NCBI GenBank assembly: GCA_027605045.1
Contig: JAQFWX010000033.1
Location: 62,001-126,000, forward strand
DNA length: 64,000 bases
Reading direction: 5' to 3'
From: Phallus indusiatus
Taxonomy: Eukaryota; Basidiomycota; Agaricomycetes; Phallales; Phallaceae
Shown here: one piece after another, positions 1 to 11,694 of the stretch
Numbering within the stretch: the stretch's first letter is position 1
Layout of the letters: every line of letters starts with the position of its first letter
Notes under the pieces: generated by a model
What the model was told of the DNA's origin: nothing
What the model saw: only the letters and a program-made list of their open reading frames with translations
Databases searched by the model: none
Position numbers and translations under genes: made by a program

Positions 1-1136
1 CCATGTCAGCTGTGTCGATTTAGTGTTGTGATCGTTTTTAATATGGTCTATCTATCCCGTAAAAAATTTAAATGATACATTCTCTATTTATACGAACTCG
101 TGATTTATTATGTGAAAGAGTGTTTCATATATGGTCGGAAGGCACGCACCAGAACATAATGTATGAGTTCGAATTCTGACAATACCATACACGCTCGGCT
201 AGCTAGAAAGGCAGTGGTAGTGATTGTATTTTTATAATGTGAAACAGACGTTGATTGACAGATCCCTGAAGAAGCTCCTGTTTGGGTTTTGTGTGGCTCA
301 GTCCTCGTGCCTAAGCTGTGCGCCTCAGTTGGCTTTGGGCTGTGCCCTTGTCACTTCTTGAGCACTCCCAGATATACGATTAGATAAAGGTTTTGAGATG
401 ATTCTTGAAAACGTGGAATCGGGAAAGCAGTGGGCAACAAGATAAGGTTTATGGTCACGATGGAGGAGAATGCAAGGGTCCTCGTCGTCTGCGAGTTGGC
501 GGCGGAGGCAAATTAGCTAGAGGCTCGGGACTAAATTTGCATCATTACGCCCTTGCGCACTGACACTTGCAGCAAGGTGACAATGTTAAAGCATTCAATG
601 ATTTAAGACGGCTGTAAAAAGATAAACGAGAATTAAAATGGAACTTTCAGTGGCCTCGTTTGTGATTCAAGTTGGCAAGAATTGAAAAAAAAAATACGAC
701 TCACGAGTCACCGCAAACGTCACCGCCAAAAATTTTTCATGAGCAGTCTAATGGTTTCCTGGATCAGTAGCGTACACAAATATGACGAATAGCGGCATTA
801 TCGTGCGGCTGGCTCAACAGACTGGCACTTGTTTAGTTGTTGGGATCTGCTTACTGGCAGATGCGCCGAGAAAGAGAGACGTGGGCGTCTAAACTAAATT
901 TAAACTATGCCTTACATAATGTGTGCCGACTTCGGAGACTTAAAAAAGTCCGCAGCGGCATCAACAAAAACTGAATAGCTTTGTCAGAGGAGAGTTCTTT
1001 GCCTCAAAAACTGCGAGTGCGAGGTCACATCTCGCAATATCTTATGACTATTCGCACATCCTCACTACCCTCAAAAGCTTGTTGAATCTACTTTTAGCTT
1101 TTCTCTACAACTTCCGCTTCTCATAACACCTTAACG
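1..1136. other. Intergenic, no gene recognised
   Basis: No open frame of useful length and no repeat was recognised here. The last 100 bases are pyrimidine-rich and lead into the ATG at 1137, as expected for a fungal core promoter. Confidence 0.4.
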
Positions 1137-2023
1137 ATGTCAAGCAACGGTTCAGGCGGCGGTGGAGGCCCTTCGCAAGGACTCCCACCCTTCATCCCTG
1201 GGCTCCTGATCGTCAGTCTACTCATTATCATGTCGGTTCTTGTTGCATGGAGGAATTATTTGCGGAGAAATCGGATTCAGACCCATGTCGAGGCTGTTGG
1301 GACCGAATGGCCCATTAGATGGGAGGGAAATACACTTGGGCAACCTCGAGGACGGGGGAAGAAACTTGAGAGGCCTAAGATGTGGGAAATCGACGTATTT
1401 CCAAACAGAGATCCAATGACTATGAAAGGACTACAATGGGATGATATGATGGTTTGTTTCTCTCTCTCTCGTTGTGAAATTAACCCCGGCTTAACGAATG
1501 CCTTGTCATTTTGTAGCCACTTTCAATTACGCCGCTCGATCCTGAGCTATCAATAGACACAATTCAGGGCTTTAAAGGACCTCTAGCTCAAGTAGAAACA
1601 ACGCCCGCCCCCTCGTATTCTCATTCTCGTAGCACCTCAAGCTTACGATTTCAGCTGGCTCGGCTACCTTTTTTCTCCAGAACGCAGACAGTTGACGTGG
1701 CACCATCCGCGAATCATGCCGATTCCGACTACTCATATTATTCGAAAGAAAACTCGCAGAAAGATATTTTACAACCAGACGACATAACTCAAACTAGCGA
1801 TCTACAATTGTCTGTCATGATATCGATGCCATCCCCCTATTCACGAGCGTACTACCCAGACGATGAAAGTGACGGTCATACCGGAATAAAGCCTATCTCG
1901 GAGAAAGCACCTGCCCACACTATCGAATACTTTGAATCTGAGGGTGTTCCGGATGTGGCCTTCGGTATTGCTGTGGTTCCACTACGACTAACGGATCCCT
2001 ACTCAGACGACAAGGAAAAGTGA
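1137..2023 (+). CDS. Small single-pass membrane protein, function unknown
   Basis: Two exons, 1137-1451 and 1517-2023, joined in phase 0 across a 65 bp GT-AG intron, give a 273-residue protein. The N-terminus is Gly/Ser-rich. One hydrophobic helix follows (about residues 21-39, from PFIPGLLIVSLL), then a basic stretch (RNYLRRNR), which predicts a short extracellular or lumenal N-terminus and a long cytosolic tail. The tail is Ser/Pro-rich with an acidic region near the C-terminus. No catalytic motif is visible. I do not recognise the family; it resembles the many short single-helix proteins of unknown role in mushroom genomes. The coherent frame across the splice and the continuous second exon support a real gene. 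Confidence 0.75.
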
Positions 2024-3430
2024 TGAATTTATTATGTTTGGACCTTTCTTTATTAATTTCTTCGGTTCTTTTCTTCTCTGTGTTACTGTCATGTCAGTGG
2101 ATATCACACTCGGATCATCACGCTCTTCGCTATTCAGCCCGCCCATCCCATCCCCACCTCTGTTGTAGTTTTACTCTCATATGTCGCATTGTATAAATAA
2201 ATTAGGGAAAGGAAAGTTTCTTAATATGTACGTCTGTTGCCATGCGCTCGCGGAAATCCTGAATAAAACGAGTTTGTGATGTAGGAATCGACCAGGCCTG
2301 AAACGGTGATCGCCCCTTCAAAAAAGGGAGGGCGTTCAAATGAATGAACGTAGAAGACCTTGATTTCCTTCCGACTTCCTTCACATGATGGAAGAACTGT
2401 ACATATCAATGCGGCTGTGCCCGAAGTTGTCGATTCCCAATGGAAATGCACCGGCACTCGGGACTTTCCGACGGCTTCCCCAAGACAACAAATTCACTTG
2501 AATTTCAAAACACGGGATTACCGGTCCTACCCGGGATGATTGGCTCCCTGAATTCTCATATTTTTTTACCCCAGGATATGCAATCATATGTATGGTGTTG
2601 TTTAATGACTCCAGTGCAAAAATGACGTTTTTATGACTTGGATGGAGGCTGGACTTGGGGCAAGATTTGGAATGAACCCAGTGCCCATTCCCCATTCGGT
2701 GATTCTGGGAATTCGGGTTATAACATGGAACACTGCCTTCTGCTTCGCTCGGACATTGGAAATATGGAGATTACGGCGTTATGATTATGTTGGCCGTCAT
2801 TTTATTGTATTAGATATTTAATATTGTGACATTGAATCATCGGTTCTTTGAAGATGGATCTGTCATAGTCGGCCACATGCATCATTACCTCCTCCTTAGA
2901 GCAATAGGCATGTCAGGAGTACCTATTATGCACTCAATATTAGGAGGCGTATTGGACGCGGGAATTCATCTGCGTCACAGAACAAAGTCTCTGAATTGGT
3001 TTTGTCGCATGGAACTAAAGTCATAACGCCGCTACTGTATGTAAATATACCAAAAAAATTTTTGAACGGAAGCAACTGTCTCTCCCGTATAAATCTCAAG
3101 TTCTACCAAATCAAGTTGGTACTTAATATGTAGTATGCATACATATCGCAGTTCGTTCATTTGTAATTAAAGGCTTTGTTCAGCTTCTCGAAAGCTCTAT
3201 CACATGCCGGGAGATTCACGGTAAGGATAATCTTTTTGACCTTCTACGAATGAACAAATAATTAAGTCAGTAGTTTAAAACACTGAAACTGCGGTCCGCA
3301 TGATATGAAACATTGACTCACCGGGGTTACAATCGAACAAAATGCTTCAATGTACTCCTAGAATTAGAGAAGATTCAATTATTTACAAAGCAAGAAGAGA
3401 AAACGATGCTAACGTACATGGACCTTATCT
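2024..3430. other. Intergenic, no gene recognised
   Basis: Short open frames occur on both strands (for example 2381-2695 minus and 2826-3026 plus), but none shows a domain or splices sensibly to a neighbour. I see nothing I can support. Confidence 0.4.
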
Positions 3431-4120
3431 TCAACAAATTTGAGTCCATCACCAATATTACGCGCAATTAGAGGTTGACTTGTTAGAACGGATTTCTTTC
3501 TTATGAGGTTCTCAGCAATAACATCCAATAACTCGATAGATCCTCCAAACGGAATTTTGGAGAATTCTTCATCTGTAAGTTTTGGAGATTCCTAATCTCC
3601 GCATATCGTGAGCGAGAGGATGACCTATCATTAGTGCTAGTGATGAATTGCTCACTTCTGCGTGCACAATTGCCTGTCAAAGATATTCTCAACACTGATT
3701 TCCGACATGATATGTATAGTCAAAATGAACGGTACGATACCGTCTCGAATGCATCGATAATAGGATATATTTTTTCCTCTAAATTCTTCATCGTAACAAA
3801 TATAAGCCCAAAGATAATCAACATTGAAGCTGACGTGCATGCATGCATTAGTGAGACGTACATCCAAAGTCAAATTCGACGCTGTAACACTGTGAATAAA
3901 CATATTCAGCTCAATCTGTGTTTTCGTGGCTTTTGTCAAACATTCTCTTATTTTTCAACACATTGGCACGTACTGTTGTACTATCAATAGCTCCAAGATC
4001 TAGGAGAAGGTCTGCCAGTGGCTTGGTATGAGAGCCTCCAACACATCTACTAAAGGAAACGGTGGCTTGGGTGCTGCTGACTGCAAGAACGAAAAGAGAC
4101 GCGAACTTGAAAGACACCAT
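3430..4120 (-). pseudogene. Secreted-protein gene remnant, possibly HsbA-like
   Basis: A minus-strand start at 4120 opens a signal-peptide-like sequence (MVSFKFASLFVLAVSSTQA, likely cut after the final Ala). It is followed by a segment containing LADLLLDLGAIDSTTV, a pattern seen in fungal hydrophobic-surface-binding (HsbA-like) secreted proteins. Further downstream, an exon-like stretch behind an acceptor near 3590 reads FSKIPFGGSIELLDVIAENL, which also suits such proteins. The middle (3650-3940) is open in another frame, and I could not join the three parts with consistent phase. It may be decayed or I may have missed a splice. The family assignment is a guess. Confidence 0.3.
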
Positions 4121-4287
4121 GAGTTCAATTAGTGAAAGAAACACCTGACACTGGGTCGTACTATTGTGAAAAATAATATGACGCTTTTATGTATTCTAAA
4201 CACCCTTCAGCCTTAGTACAACATGAAATATGGTAAGTAGTATGTCCATAAGTAGCATTTATCGCTGACTCAGATATTATTTAACCT

Positions 4288-6980
4288 AACTCAACTCACA
4301 AAATTCCCCAAATGAAATGACCGCGTGGAGAATAGGTTGATCGTACGTGTTTTGTCAAAAGGGATTTATTTATTGCACCATCGATACTAAACGCGGGTCA
4401 GCTGAGACTATAAAAAACTGTGAAGGATTGGAGGTTCAACTTCTCAAGAACTGAAATCCTATTGGATTATAAGACGAATGTAGGGTAGAATCAGACGTAA
4501 GAGATCGTAAAATTGACGTTCACACGATACAACACGGCACACACGATACAGCGCGACACAGCACAAAATGGGTGGAGGACAAAAGCTCAATTTATTATGT
4601 AATATATTTTGTACTTAATATAGCCCGAACTAATAAAATCCAACAAATCCTAAGATCCGGTCAACTTGTCAATCGTGATTTTGAGGATTCAGCGCTCTAT
4701 AATATGACACACCGTCTAGATTATGAATCATAAAACGATCACAATATCAAATAAATCATCGATAACGATGATATTCCCTCCCCCAAACGCGACGTATTAC
4801 TCGCCCTAGTTTAGTGACCATCAAGTGGCTGGGTGCCATGCTGGATGAAAACGCGCTGATTGTTTCCATGGGCGCCTTCATAGATGACAGGGTCACATAA
4901 CGTAATCAGGTATTATTTACTTTGTCCAATGTCCTCATGACGATTAGTTTTTCGTTATTTATTCTTCAATTATAATCGACTGAGCATAATCCATTTCAGT
5001 TTACAAAACGAAATTCCATCTGTCAGCGCCTTTGCTGTGCGCAAGCAAATACTACCCAGATGAACAAACAATAAACCGGTGCACCGCCCAGAGGTTTCTC
5101 ACAAAATGCCTCAGTTCGGGTCATATTTTATGAGCTCAGCCATCTGTTTCTTGATATAAAACCTGTGGCATTTTCTTATATTGCGAACACACTACCAGGG
5201 GCATGTTTAAGTTGGGCAGCAAAATGTCAGGTATCACCTTCAAAACTTCAGACAAGACAGTCACCCCATGCGACTTCGGGAAAGGATCTCGTATTCATAA
5301 ACCCGAAGATGTTTTACAGCGCACGTGGGAAGCACAAAGTACACAAGAGTTGGATTTGATTACAACCAAGTCTATTCGCTGTAAAGGCGAGTGCTGATCC
5401 TATATAGGTATTTTTTAAGAATTAACGGGCGCCCATCATAGATTTGCTTCAATCTTCTCTTCCTAAAGACCCCGAACAATTGGGGAAGTTCATACCAAGA
5501 GCAAATGGGTTTGTCGACACAGTATTGATGGCGTATAATCAGCATCACAAGCTTGTCATCAGGTAAGCAGGTCATGTTTTTTTTTTTTGGAAGAGACAAA
5601 TTGAATGATATTATTCCATCGTAAGACCGGATGATTTGTGGGTGGCTATTCTGTCGCAATTGAATCTTTAGTTCGTCCTATATTAATCTCCTAAAGCTTG
5701 ATATTTATATCGTTACCCAGCGTCAATGCTCATTCAGAAGAACTGAGAAAGTTCTTCGTGCAACATGAAGGAAAGAAGGAGCTTTGGCTGACGTACGGTG
5801 GAACTCGCAGGACATTTGATTTCAGAATCATGGCGCAGGACTTTGCTGGCTTACTGCAGAAAAATGTAAGTCCAAAAACCTCGTTTCCTGTCATCCATTG
5901 AACACCTGTTGTGTAGATCAATGATCCCGCTTTCTATGACTTTGTTCTCCCCGACTTCTCCACTACGGAGTACAGCGACACAATAGTCTGTTCTATTGTT
6001 ATGATGAGCATCCTAAAATCGTATGCATTCCAACATTGACTACGACGAAAGAAAGTTATTCACGCTCTCTAGATATTTCTCTTTCACGTGTGAATTGACA
6101 TGTGGAATTCCTGAGGTCACATTATTAGGCACCAAAAAGGACTACCTCAATATCCTACAACGCATAGAGAACCTCGCTCAGATGGGAATGGGAGCCGAGC
6201 CCACCGCTTGGGCCATGCTCCTGAAACCCATTATCAAAGAGTTCATAGCCGTTTTTGATGCCGTTGGTTCCTCTCCAAAGAACCCCAAAATCAACAGGGA
6301 CTTTTGGGGGCGCATTTGCCATGAAGAGTATATGGGATCTGGATCGGACATACTCAGCGGATGGATCACTGCGTTTTGTATCTGGGACAAAGAAGGTCAT
6401 TGGCTCGGCCCCAATTTACAGGATTCGGAATATCAACGACGTCTAGATAAAGACCGTCTCATCGTCGATGGCATAAAGTATCCATATGTTGCGATAGATC
6501 ATATTCCCCCTGGTTTCTGTGAAGCGGATGTACGCCTCATTGATAATGGTGAAGAATTGAGCTGTGTCGTCGTTGCGGGACATGTCACTACAGAAATCAT
6601 GGAGACCGAAGGAAATGATGGTGATAAGATTATGGGAGCTGTACGTCCGGCGGCGCAGTGGTTTATGTTTGAAAAAGAGGAAGTAGTGACGAAGCGGAAG
6701 GTTGAAGAGTGGATGAAGCCGTATCTGAAGAACGTTGACTTCGAAGACAAATAGGCAATTCCAAGGATGCTCCACCCAGAAGTGCAAGCAACAAGGTGGC
6801 AAAGGTGGTGATAACAGTGGTGGGTGACTCACCTTGTATTTAAACCGGTTTTTGTATTGGCAAACAGAAAATTCTCAAAGCACTCTCATGAAAAATTCAT
6901 GTCCATTAAATACGTTGAAAATGTATGTATGTATGTTGTTCACCAGTTGGAATAATATCTCGTTAGTGATTGGTCCTTAG
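4288..6980. repeat. Segmental tandem duplication, copy 1 (DUF4419 gene A)
   Basis: From AACTCAACTCACAAAATTCC at 4288 to about 6980 this block aligns with 8213 to about 10560 in the same orientation. The match includes about 940 bp of upstream DNA, the whole DUF4419 gene with its five introns, and the start of the 3' flank. Indels make the second copy shorter, notably a loss of about 130 bp at the end of the coding region. Confidence 0.85.
5224..6754 (+). CDS. DUF4419-domain protein A
   Basis: Six exons (5224-5386, 5442-5562, 5626-5670, 5721-5865, 5917-6020, 6073-6754) encode 419 residues. The protein matches the DUF4419 family of fungi. Visible family blocks are HHKLVIRPDDLWVAILSQL, then VNAHSEELRKFFVQHEGKKE, CGIPEVTLLGTKKDYLNIL, and SGWITAFCIWD followed by a C-terminal GFCEADVRLIDNGEE block. 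The biochemical function of the family is not established. Intron 1 has a GC donor (AAAG|GCGAGT) instead of GT; this choice is required by phase and repeated in the paralogue. The ATG at 5224 (MSGITFKTSD) is conserved between the copies. An in-frame ATG at 5203 lacks a counterpart in copy B. There is no signal peptide or membrane segment, so it is probably cytosolic or nuclear. Confidence 0.88.
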
Positions 6981-7456
6981 GATATGTTATCGCAACATAC
7001 TTATGGATGAATTCTTATCTATATCATGATGGAATTGAACTTTTCCTATGTTCATTTCTAGTCTTATCACTACCTGATTCTCTAGTATTCAAGTCTTCTT
7101 ATTTATTTTTCGTCTTGTTCCATTATGTATCTCCTCTGCACACCCCAATGGCTAACACGATACGGCAACTCCAGCTGTTGTACTTCCGTAGGCCGACTGC
7201 AGGGCCTACCAATTTTAGTCTGCACCATTCTTCCATTTCGCTCCTTCGCGCGTAAAGTTATTCTCTGGTATTCTGTTTATCGCAGTCTTTGATATACTTA
7301 TGTCACTGTCTATACGATCAACAAAAATTTTATATTTCGAGAATCCTGACTTGTAGAACTACATGTTTGGCCTGTTTGAGATGACGGGGATCAAGAAGAA
7401 GAATCGAGAAACTGTGATTTGCTGATAGTCGTGGCTTCAGAAGAATTTCTTTTTCT
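6755..7456. other. Intergenic, 3' flank of DUF4419 gene A
   Basis: The first 220 bp or so belong to the segmental duplication. The rest contains only AT-rich DNA and short frames with no supportable gene. Confidence 0.4.
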
Positions 7457-8126
7457 TTACCCCACCATTTGAAAAGATGTGGGCTTAAGTGTGGCAATGA
7501 ATAGTTGTCCACTAGAACCGTCAGCAGTTTTGAGTATCAGCTAAATTGAAGAGCAATCAATACGATGAAAATGCAGTGCTCCACGTAAAATAAGCCTTAC
7601 CTTAGCTTTATCTTGGTCATAAATTAAGTTAGGAGTGTATTCTTTTCAGCCACTCCGATACTACATGAATGTTGGTTCAGCACCCAAGTTCATCCTTCAG
7701 TCATAGGAATCTTACTGCCAAAGACCCGAACCGGCACTATCAATCTTGAAGATACTAGGCTCTTCGTTTAATGTAGCAAACAAAATTTCATCCTGTAAAA
7801 TATCAGATAATATTCAGAAATAATAATAAAGTTAAACAGACCCTAGCGACCCATGCATATTTGCTGCCAGTGGAAGTGGGTTTGCTGAATATTTTGAACC
7901 TGTCACTGTCGCCCGTAACCTCCCAAACTTCCTGCAATGAATGAGCTCATTGTACAAAAAAAAAATCAACCTGATAAACAAGTCTTACAAGGTTTTCGTC
8001 AACCGTAACGAGAATTTCGGTAGGGCGTTGAGAAGCGCGCCGGAGACCCTGAGGACATGTAAATACAATCGGGACCGGTAGAAAGCTGGGGCGAAAGGTA
8101 TAATTACCAGCTTCAAATCCAAACAT
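7457..8126 (-). pseudogene. Beta-trefoil inhibitor-like gene, frameshifted (T0)
   Basis: Five exons on the minus strand (8126-7989, 7931-7842, 7792-7716, 7660-7601, 7540-7457) line up with the trefoil genes T1-T4 at the same intron positions. Exon 3 is 77 nt as in T1-T3 and ends in IDSAGSGLW, matching IESAGSGFW of T1. Exon 4 is 60 nt, whereas all four other copies have 58 nt. The two extra bases shift the frame and bring a TAA into exon 4 after IGVAEKNT. The last exon is still open (LILKTADGSSGQ to a TAA). So the gene is probably a recent pseudogene, or it makes a protein truncated before the last trefoil lobe. It is the only family member here on the minus strand. Confidence 0.65.
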
Positions 8127-8212
8127 AATAGAGTGAACTTGATAGGTGAATTTGTTAAGAAGCCTTGTTGATTCGCAAACCAGCGCGTTTATATGCTGAG
8201 GCTCGATAGCCC

Positions 8213-10560
8213 AACTCAACTCACAAAATTCCTCAAATGAGAATGACCGCCTGGAAAAAAGTTGATCGTACGTGTTTTTTTTCAAAAAGGATGTCTTTAT
8301 TGTACCATCCACTTGACGTAGTTCAGCTGAGACTATAAAAAACTGTGAAGGATTGGAGGTTCAACTTCTCGAAAACTGAAATAGGTGCTGGTCAACCTGT
8401 TCAATGATTAATCGTTATTTTGAGGATTTAGCGCTCTATGTGACTCACCGTCTAGACTCTAAAAATCCTCAAACGGTCAAAATATCGAATAGATCTTCGA
8501 TAACGATGGTTTTACCTTCCCCAAAAGCGACTATTACTGCGTATCACTCGCCCTAGTTTAGTGATCATTTGCCAGGTGGATGAAAAAACTTCAAAACGCG
8601 CATTCCGTGGGCGCTTTCATAGATGACACAGTCACATAACGTAATCAGGTACTTTGTCCGATGTCCTCATGACGGCCAGTTTCTCGTTATTGTTCAATTA
8701 TAATCGATTGGACATCCATTTCAGTTTACAAAACGAAAGTCCATCTTTCAGCGCTTTTTCTGTGCGCAAGCGAATACTAGTAAGATGAACAATACACCGC
8801 CTCTACACAAGTTTCTCACAAAATGCCTCAGTTCGGGTCATACTTTATGAGCTCAGCCATCTGTTTGTGATACAAATTATTACAAAACCTGTGGCATTTT
8901 CTTATACTGCCACACATTACGAGGTGCATCCATATTTTACGTACCAAAATGTCAGGTATCACCTTCAAAACTTCAGACAAGACAGTCACCCCATGCGACT
9001 TTGGAAAAGAATCTCGTATTCATAAACCCGAGGATGTTTTACGGTACACGACGTGGGAAGCGAAAAGCAGACAAAATTTGGATATGATTACAACCAAGTC
9101 TATCCGCTGCAAAGGCAAGTGCTGACATCCTATAGAGGTATTCTTTAAGAATCAATGAGCGCCCACCGTAGATTTGCTTCAATCTTCTCTTCCTAAAGAC
9201 CCTGAACGATTGGGGAATTTCATCCCAAGAGAAAATGGCTTTGTCGAAACAGTATTAATGGCGTATTATGACCATCACAAGCTCGTCATCAGGTAGGCAG
9301 GTCATGTTTTTTTCTTGGAGGAGACAAAATGACATTATTCCATCGTAAGACCGGATGATTTATGGGTCGCAATTCTGTCACAACTGAATCTTTAGTTCGT
9401 CCTTTATTAATCACCTAAAGCTTGATATTTATGCTGTTACCCAGCATAAATGCCCACTCAGAAGAGCTGAGAAAGTTCTTCGTGCAACATGAGGGAAAGA
9501 AGGAGCTTGTGCTCGTATACGGTGGAACTCGTAGGACATTTGATTTCAAAATTATGGCACAAGACTTTGCTGGCTTACTGCAGAAAAATGTAAGTTCAAA
9601 AACCTCGTTTCCTGTCATCCATTGAACACCTGTTGTGTTAGATCAATGATCCCGCTTTCTATGACTTTGTTCTTCCCAACTTCTCTACCACGAAGTACAG
9701 CGACAAAATAGTCTGTTCTATCGTTATGATGAGCATCTTAAAATCGTATGCTTTCCGACATTGATGAAAGAAAATTACTCACAAGCTTCAGATATTTTTC
9801 TTTCACGTGTGAACTGTTATGTGGAATTCCTGAAGTAAAATTATTAGGCACCAAAAAGGATTATCTTAACATTCTACAACGTATAGAGAACCTCGCTCAG
9901 ATGGGAATGGGGGCCGAGCCCACCGCTTGGGCTATGCTTCTGAAACCAATTATCGAGGAATTCATAGCCGTGTTTGACGCCGCTGAATCAGAGAAACCTA
10001 AAATCAACAAGGCCTTCTGGGGTCGCATTTGCCATGAAGAACATATGGGATCTGGCTCGAGTATTCTCAGCGGATGGATAACTGCGTTTTGTATTTGGGA
10101 CGAAGAAGGTCGTTGGCGTGGCCCCAATTTACAAAATTCGAAATATTCGAACAACGGTCGTCTTATCGTAGATGGCATAAAGTATCCCTACGTTCCAATA
10201 AACCAAATTTCTCCTGGTTTTTGTGAAGCCGATGTGCGTCTCGTCGATAATGGTGAAGAATTGAGCTGTGTCGTCGTTGCGGGACACATCGCTACAGAAG
10301 TCATGGAGGCCAAAGGAAATGATGGGATTGAGATTATGGGAGCTGTACGTCCGGCGGCGCAGTGGTTTATGTTTGAAAAAGAGGAAGTGGTAACGAAGCG
10401 GAAGGTTGAAGACTCGAAACCGGTTGTTATATTGGCAAACAGAAACTTTTCAAAGGACTCTTCATAAATAAAAAAAGACCATGCCCCTATAATACGTTGA
10501 AAATGCATGTATGTTTTTCACTAGCTGGAATAATGTGTCGTTAGTGAATAGGTCCTTAAG
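8213..10560. repeat. Segmental tandem duplication, copy 2 (DUF4419 gene B)
   Basis: Second copy of the block that begins at 4288. Its left edge falls about 90 bp upstream of the T0 start codon. The sequence left of the breakpoint is unrelated to that left of copy 1, so the breakpoint can be placed within a few bases. Confidence 0.85.
8949..10467 (+). CDS. DUF4419-domain protein B
   Basis: Six exons (8949-9114, 9172-9292, 9350-9394, 9445-9589, 9642-9745, 9792-10467) encode 418 residues. Exons 2 to 5 have exactly the lengths seen in gene A (121, 45, 145, 104 nt). The same domain blocks are present, including NAHSEELRKFFVQHEGKKE and SGWITAFCIWDEEGRW. Intron 1 again uses a GC donor (AAAG|GCAAGT). 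The C-terminus differs from A: after KRKVED a deletion of about 130 bp relative to copy A joins the coding frame to DNA that is 3' untranslated in A, so the last 17 residues or so are new. The function of DUF4419 is unknown. Confidence 0.88.
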
Positions 10561-10697
10561 CTTTTAAAACACATAAACTTCTCACCTCAGTATAAATAAA
10601 GTAAAACACGCAACACGCAACACGCAACACCATTTATCTCAATTACAAAAAACATTAGAAAACGTATCCATTCACTATCTCGTTATAATAGATTAAT
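10468..10697. repeat. Intergenic, with a short tandem repeat
   Basis: A heptamer of the type ACACGCA is repeated about three times around 10605-10632. The rest is the 3' flank shared by the convergent DUF4419 B and ERV25 genes. Confidence 0.5.
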
Positions 10698-11509
10698 TTA
10701 GTCAATGAGGTATTTACGCTTGAAGAATGACCGCAGGTGCATAATCTGCCACACGCCGAGCCCTACTAGACAGAATATTGTGAGTAAAGAGAAATTTTGG
10801 ACTCGATCTCTCGTTGATGCTATTCAAACGTATAAGCAGTGATGTATAGGATAGTTAAAAAAAGCTCACTATTGGTGGTGGTAAATCGTTCTTCACGGCG
10901 CTGAAGGTATTCCATCTCATCTTCAATTTCTTTCACCAAAGCTTCTATTTTACGCATCTCGGTTTCAAGACCGGAAAGAGATTCTTGATTTGCAATGGCG
11001 CTATAATGGAACGAATAAGAGATAAGACGGGAATTTTGCAAGAAGGACGTTACTTGTAATCAACTGCATCAGCTCCGATGTCTATGTCCAAATCAACGAC
11101 GCGCTTTTTATTGGGTGCCTCTTGAGACGAAACATCTAATGAGAAAGCTGTCAGATCATAAGCAAATTACCCAAACATTCAAAAACATACGTGTTCCCAG
11201 ATAATTCTTGAAACACACGCCCAATTCTCCTTCAGCCTGTGCGGTAATAGCTAATCTCGTTTCACCCTGGATATCCCTCTTGCTAAGATAAACGTTCTTC
11301 TGCGGGGTCGAATCAATTATTCGGATATCTATTCGCTGGTCTTGGCCTGGTCCAACATTAGCGGTTACGATAACAAGTTCATTGTCATGTGCACGATTCC
11401 AGAAACACTTTTCTCGAGGAAATCGGTATGCGTGAAGGTCAAATTTTATGGCTGATGTATATGGGAGAAAAAAGAGTAGAAGAAATGAGACACTGGGAAA
11501 GAGCAGCAT
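10698..11509 (-). CDS. ERV25: p24-family cargo receptor, Erv25-type
   Basis: Four exons (11509-11191, 11135-11054, 11000-10870, 10819-10698) encode 217 residues. A signal peptide (MLLFPSVSFLLLFFLPYTSA) is followed by a GOLD domain beginning IKFDLHAYRFPREKCFW, with the second conserved Cys in ELGVCFKNYLG. A coiled coil follows (ETEMRKIEALVKEIEDEMEY), then one transmembrane helix (LLTIFCLVGLGVWQIM) and a short tail ending FFKRKYLID. The FF and dibasic tail bind COPII and COPI coats in p24 proteins. The family cycles between ER and Golgi, sorting cargo and shaping vesicles as hetero-oligomers. The KFD opening and tail fit Erv25 (delta class) best. The start at 11509 gives the signal peptide directly. 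It is divergent from the SR-protein gene, with a short shared promoter of about 185 bp. Confidence 0.92.
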
Positions 11510-11694
11510 TCCTTGAGACAAAACTTTTTCAATAGAAAAACGACGTGGGGGTAACGGTACCTTTTGTCACGCGTCACATCAGGGTAACGCTGAGCCTGAA
11601 ATTTTGTTTCGAGTTTGCTCTGCCAAGTGACGAGCAACCCTCGGACTCAGCGTGTCGCATATTCTCTTGGAGCAAAAAAAGAACACAATTCAAC

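Noticed and set aside
7007..7255. Hydrophobic 82-residue frame after DUF4419 A
   Set aside because: Biased AT-rich DNA gives hydrophobic codons by chance; the corresponding region is absent from copy B.
10605..10632. Short heptamer repeat as a CRISPR-like array
   Set aside because: About three abutting units without spacers in a eukaryotic genome; it is a simple tandem repeat.
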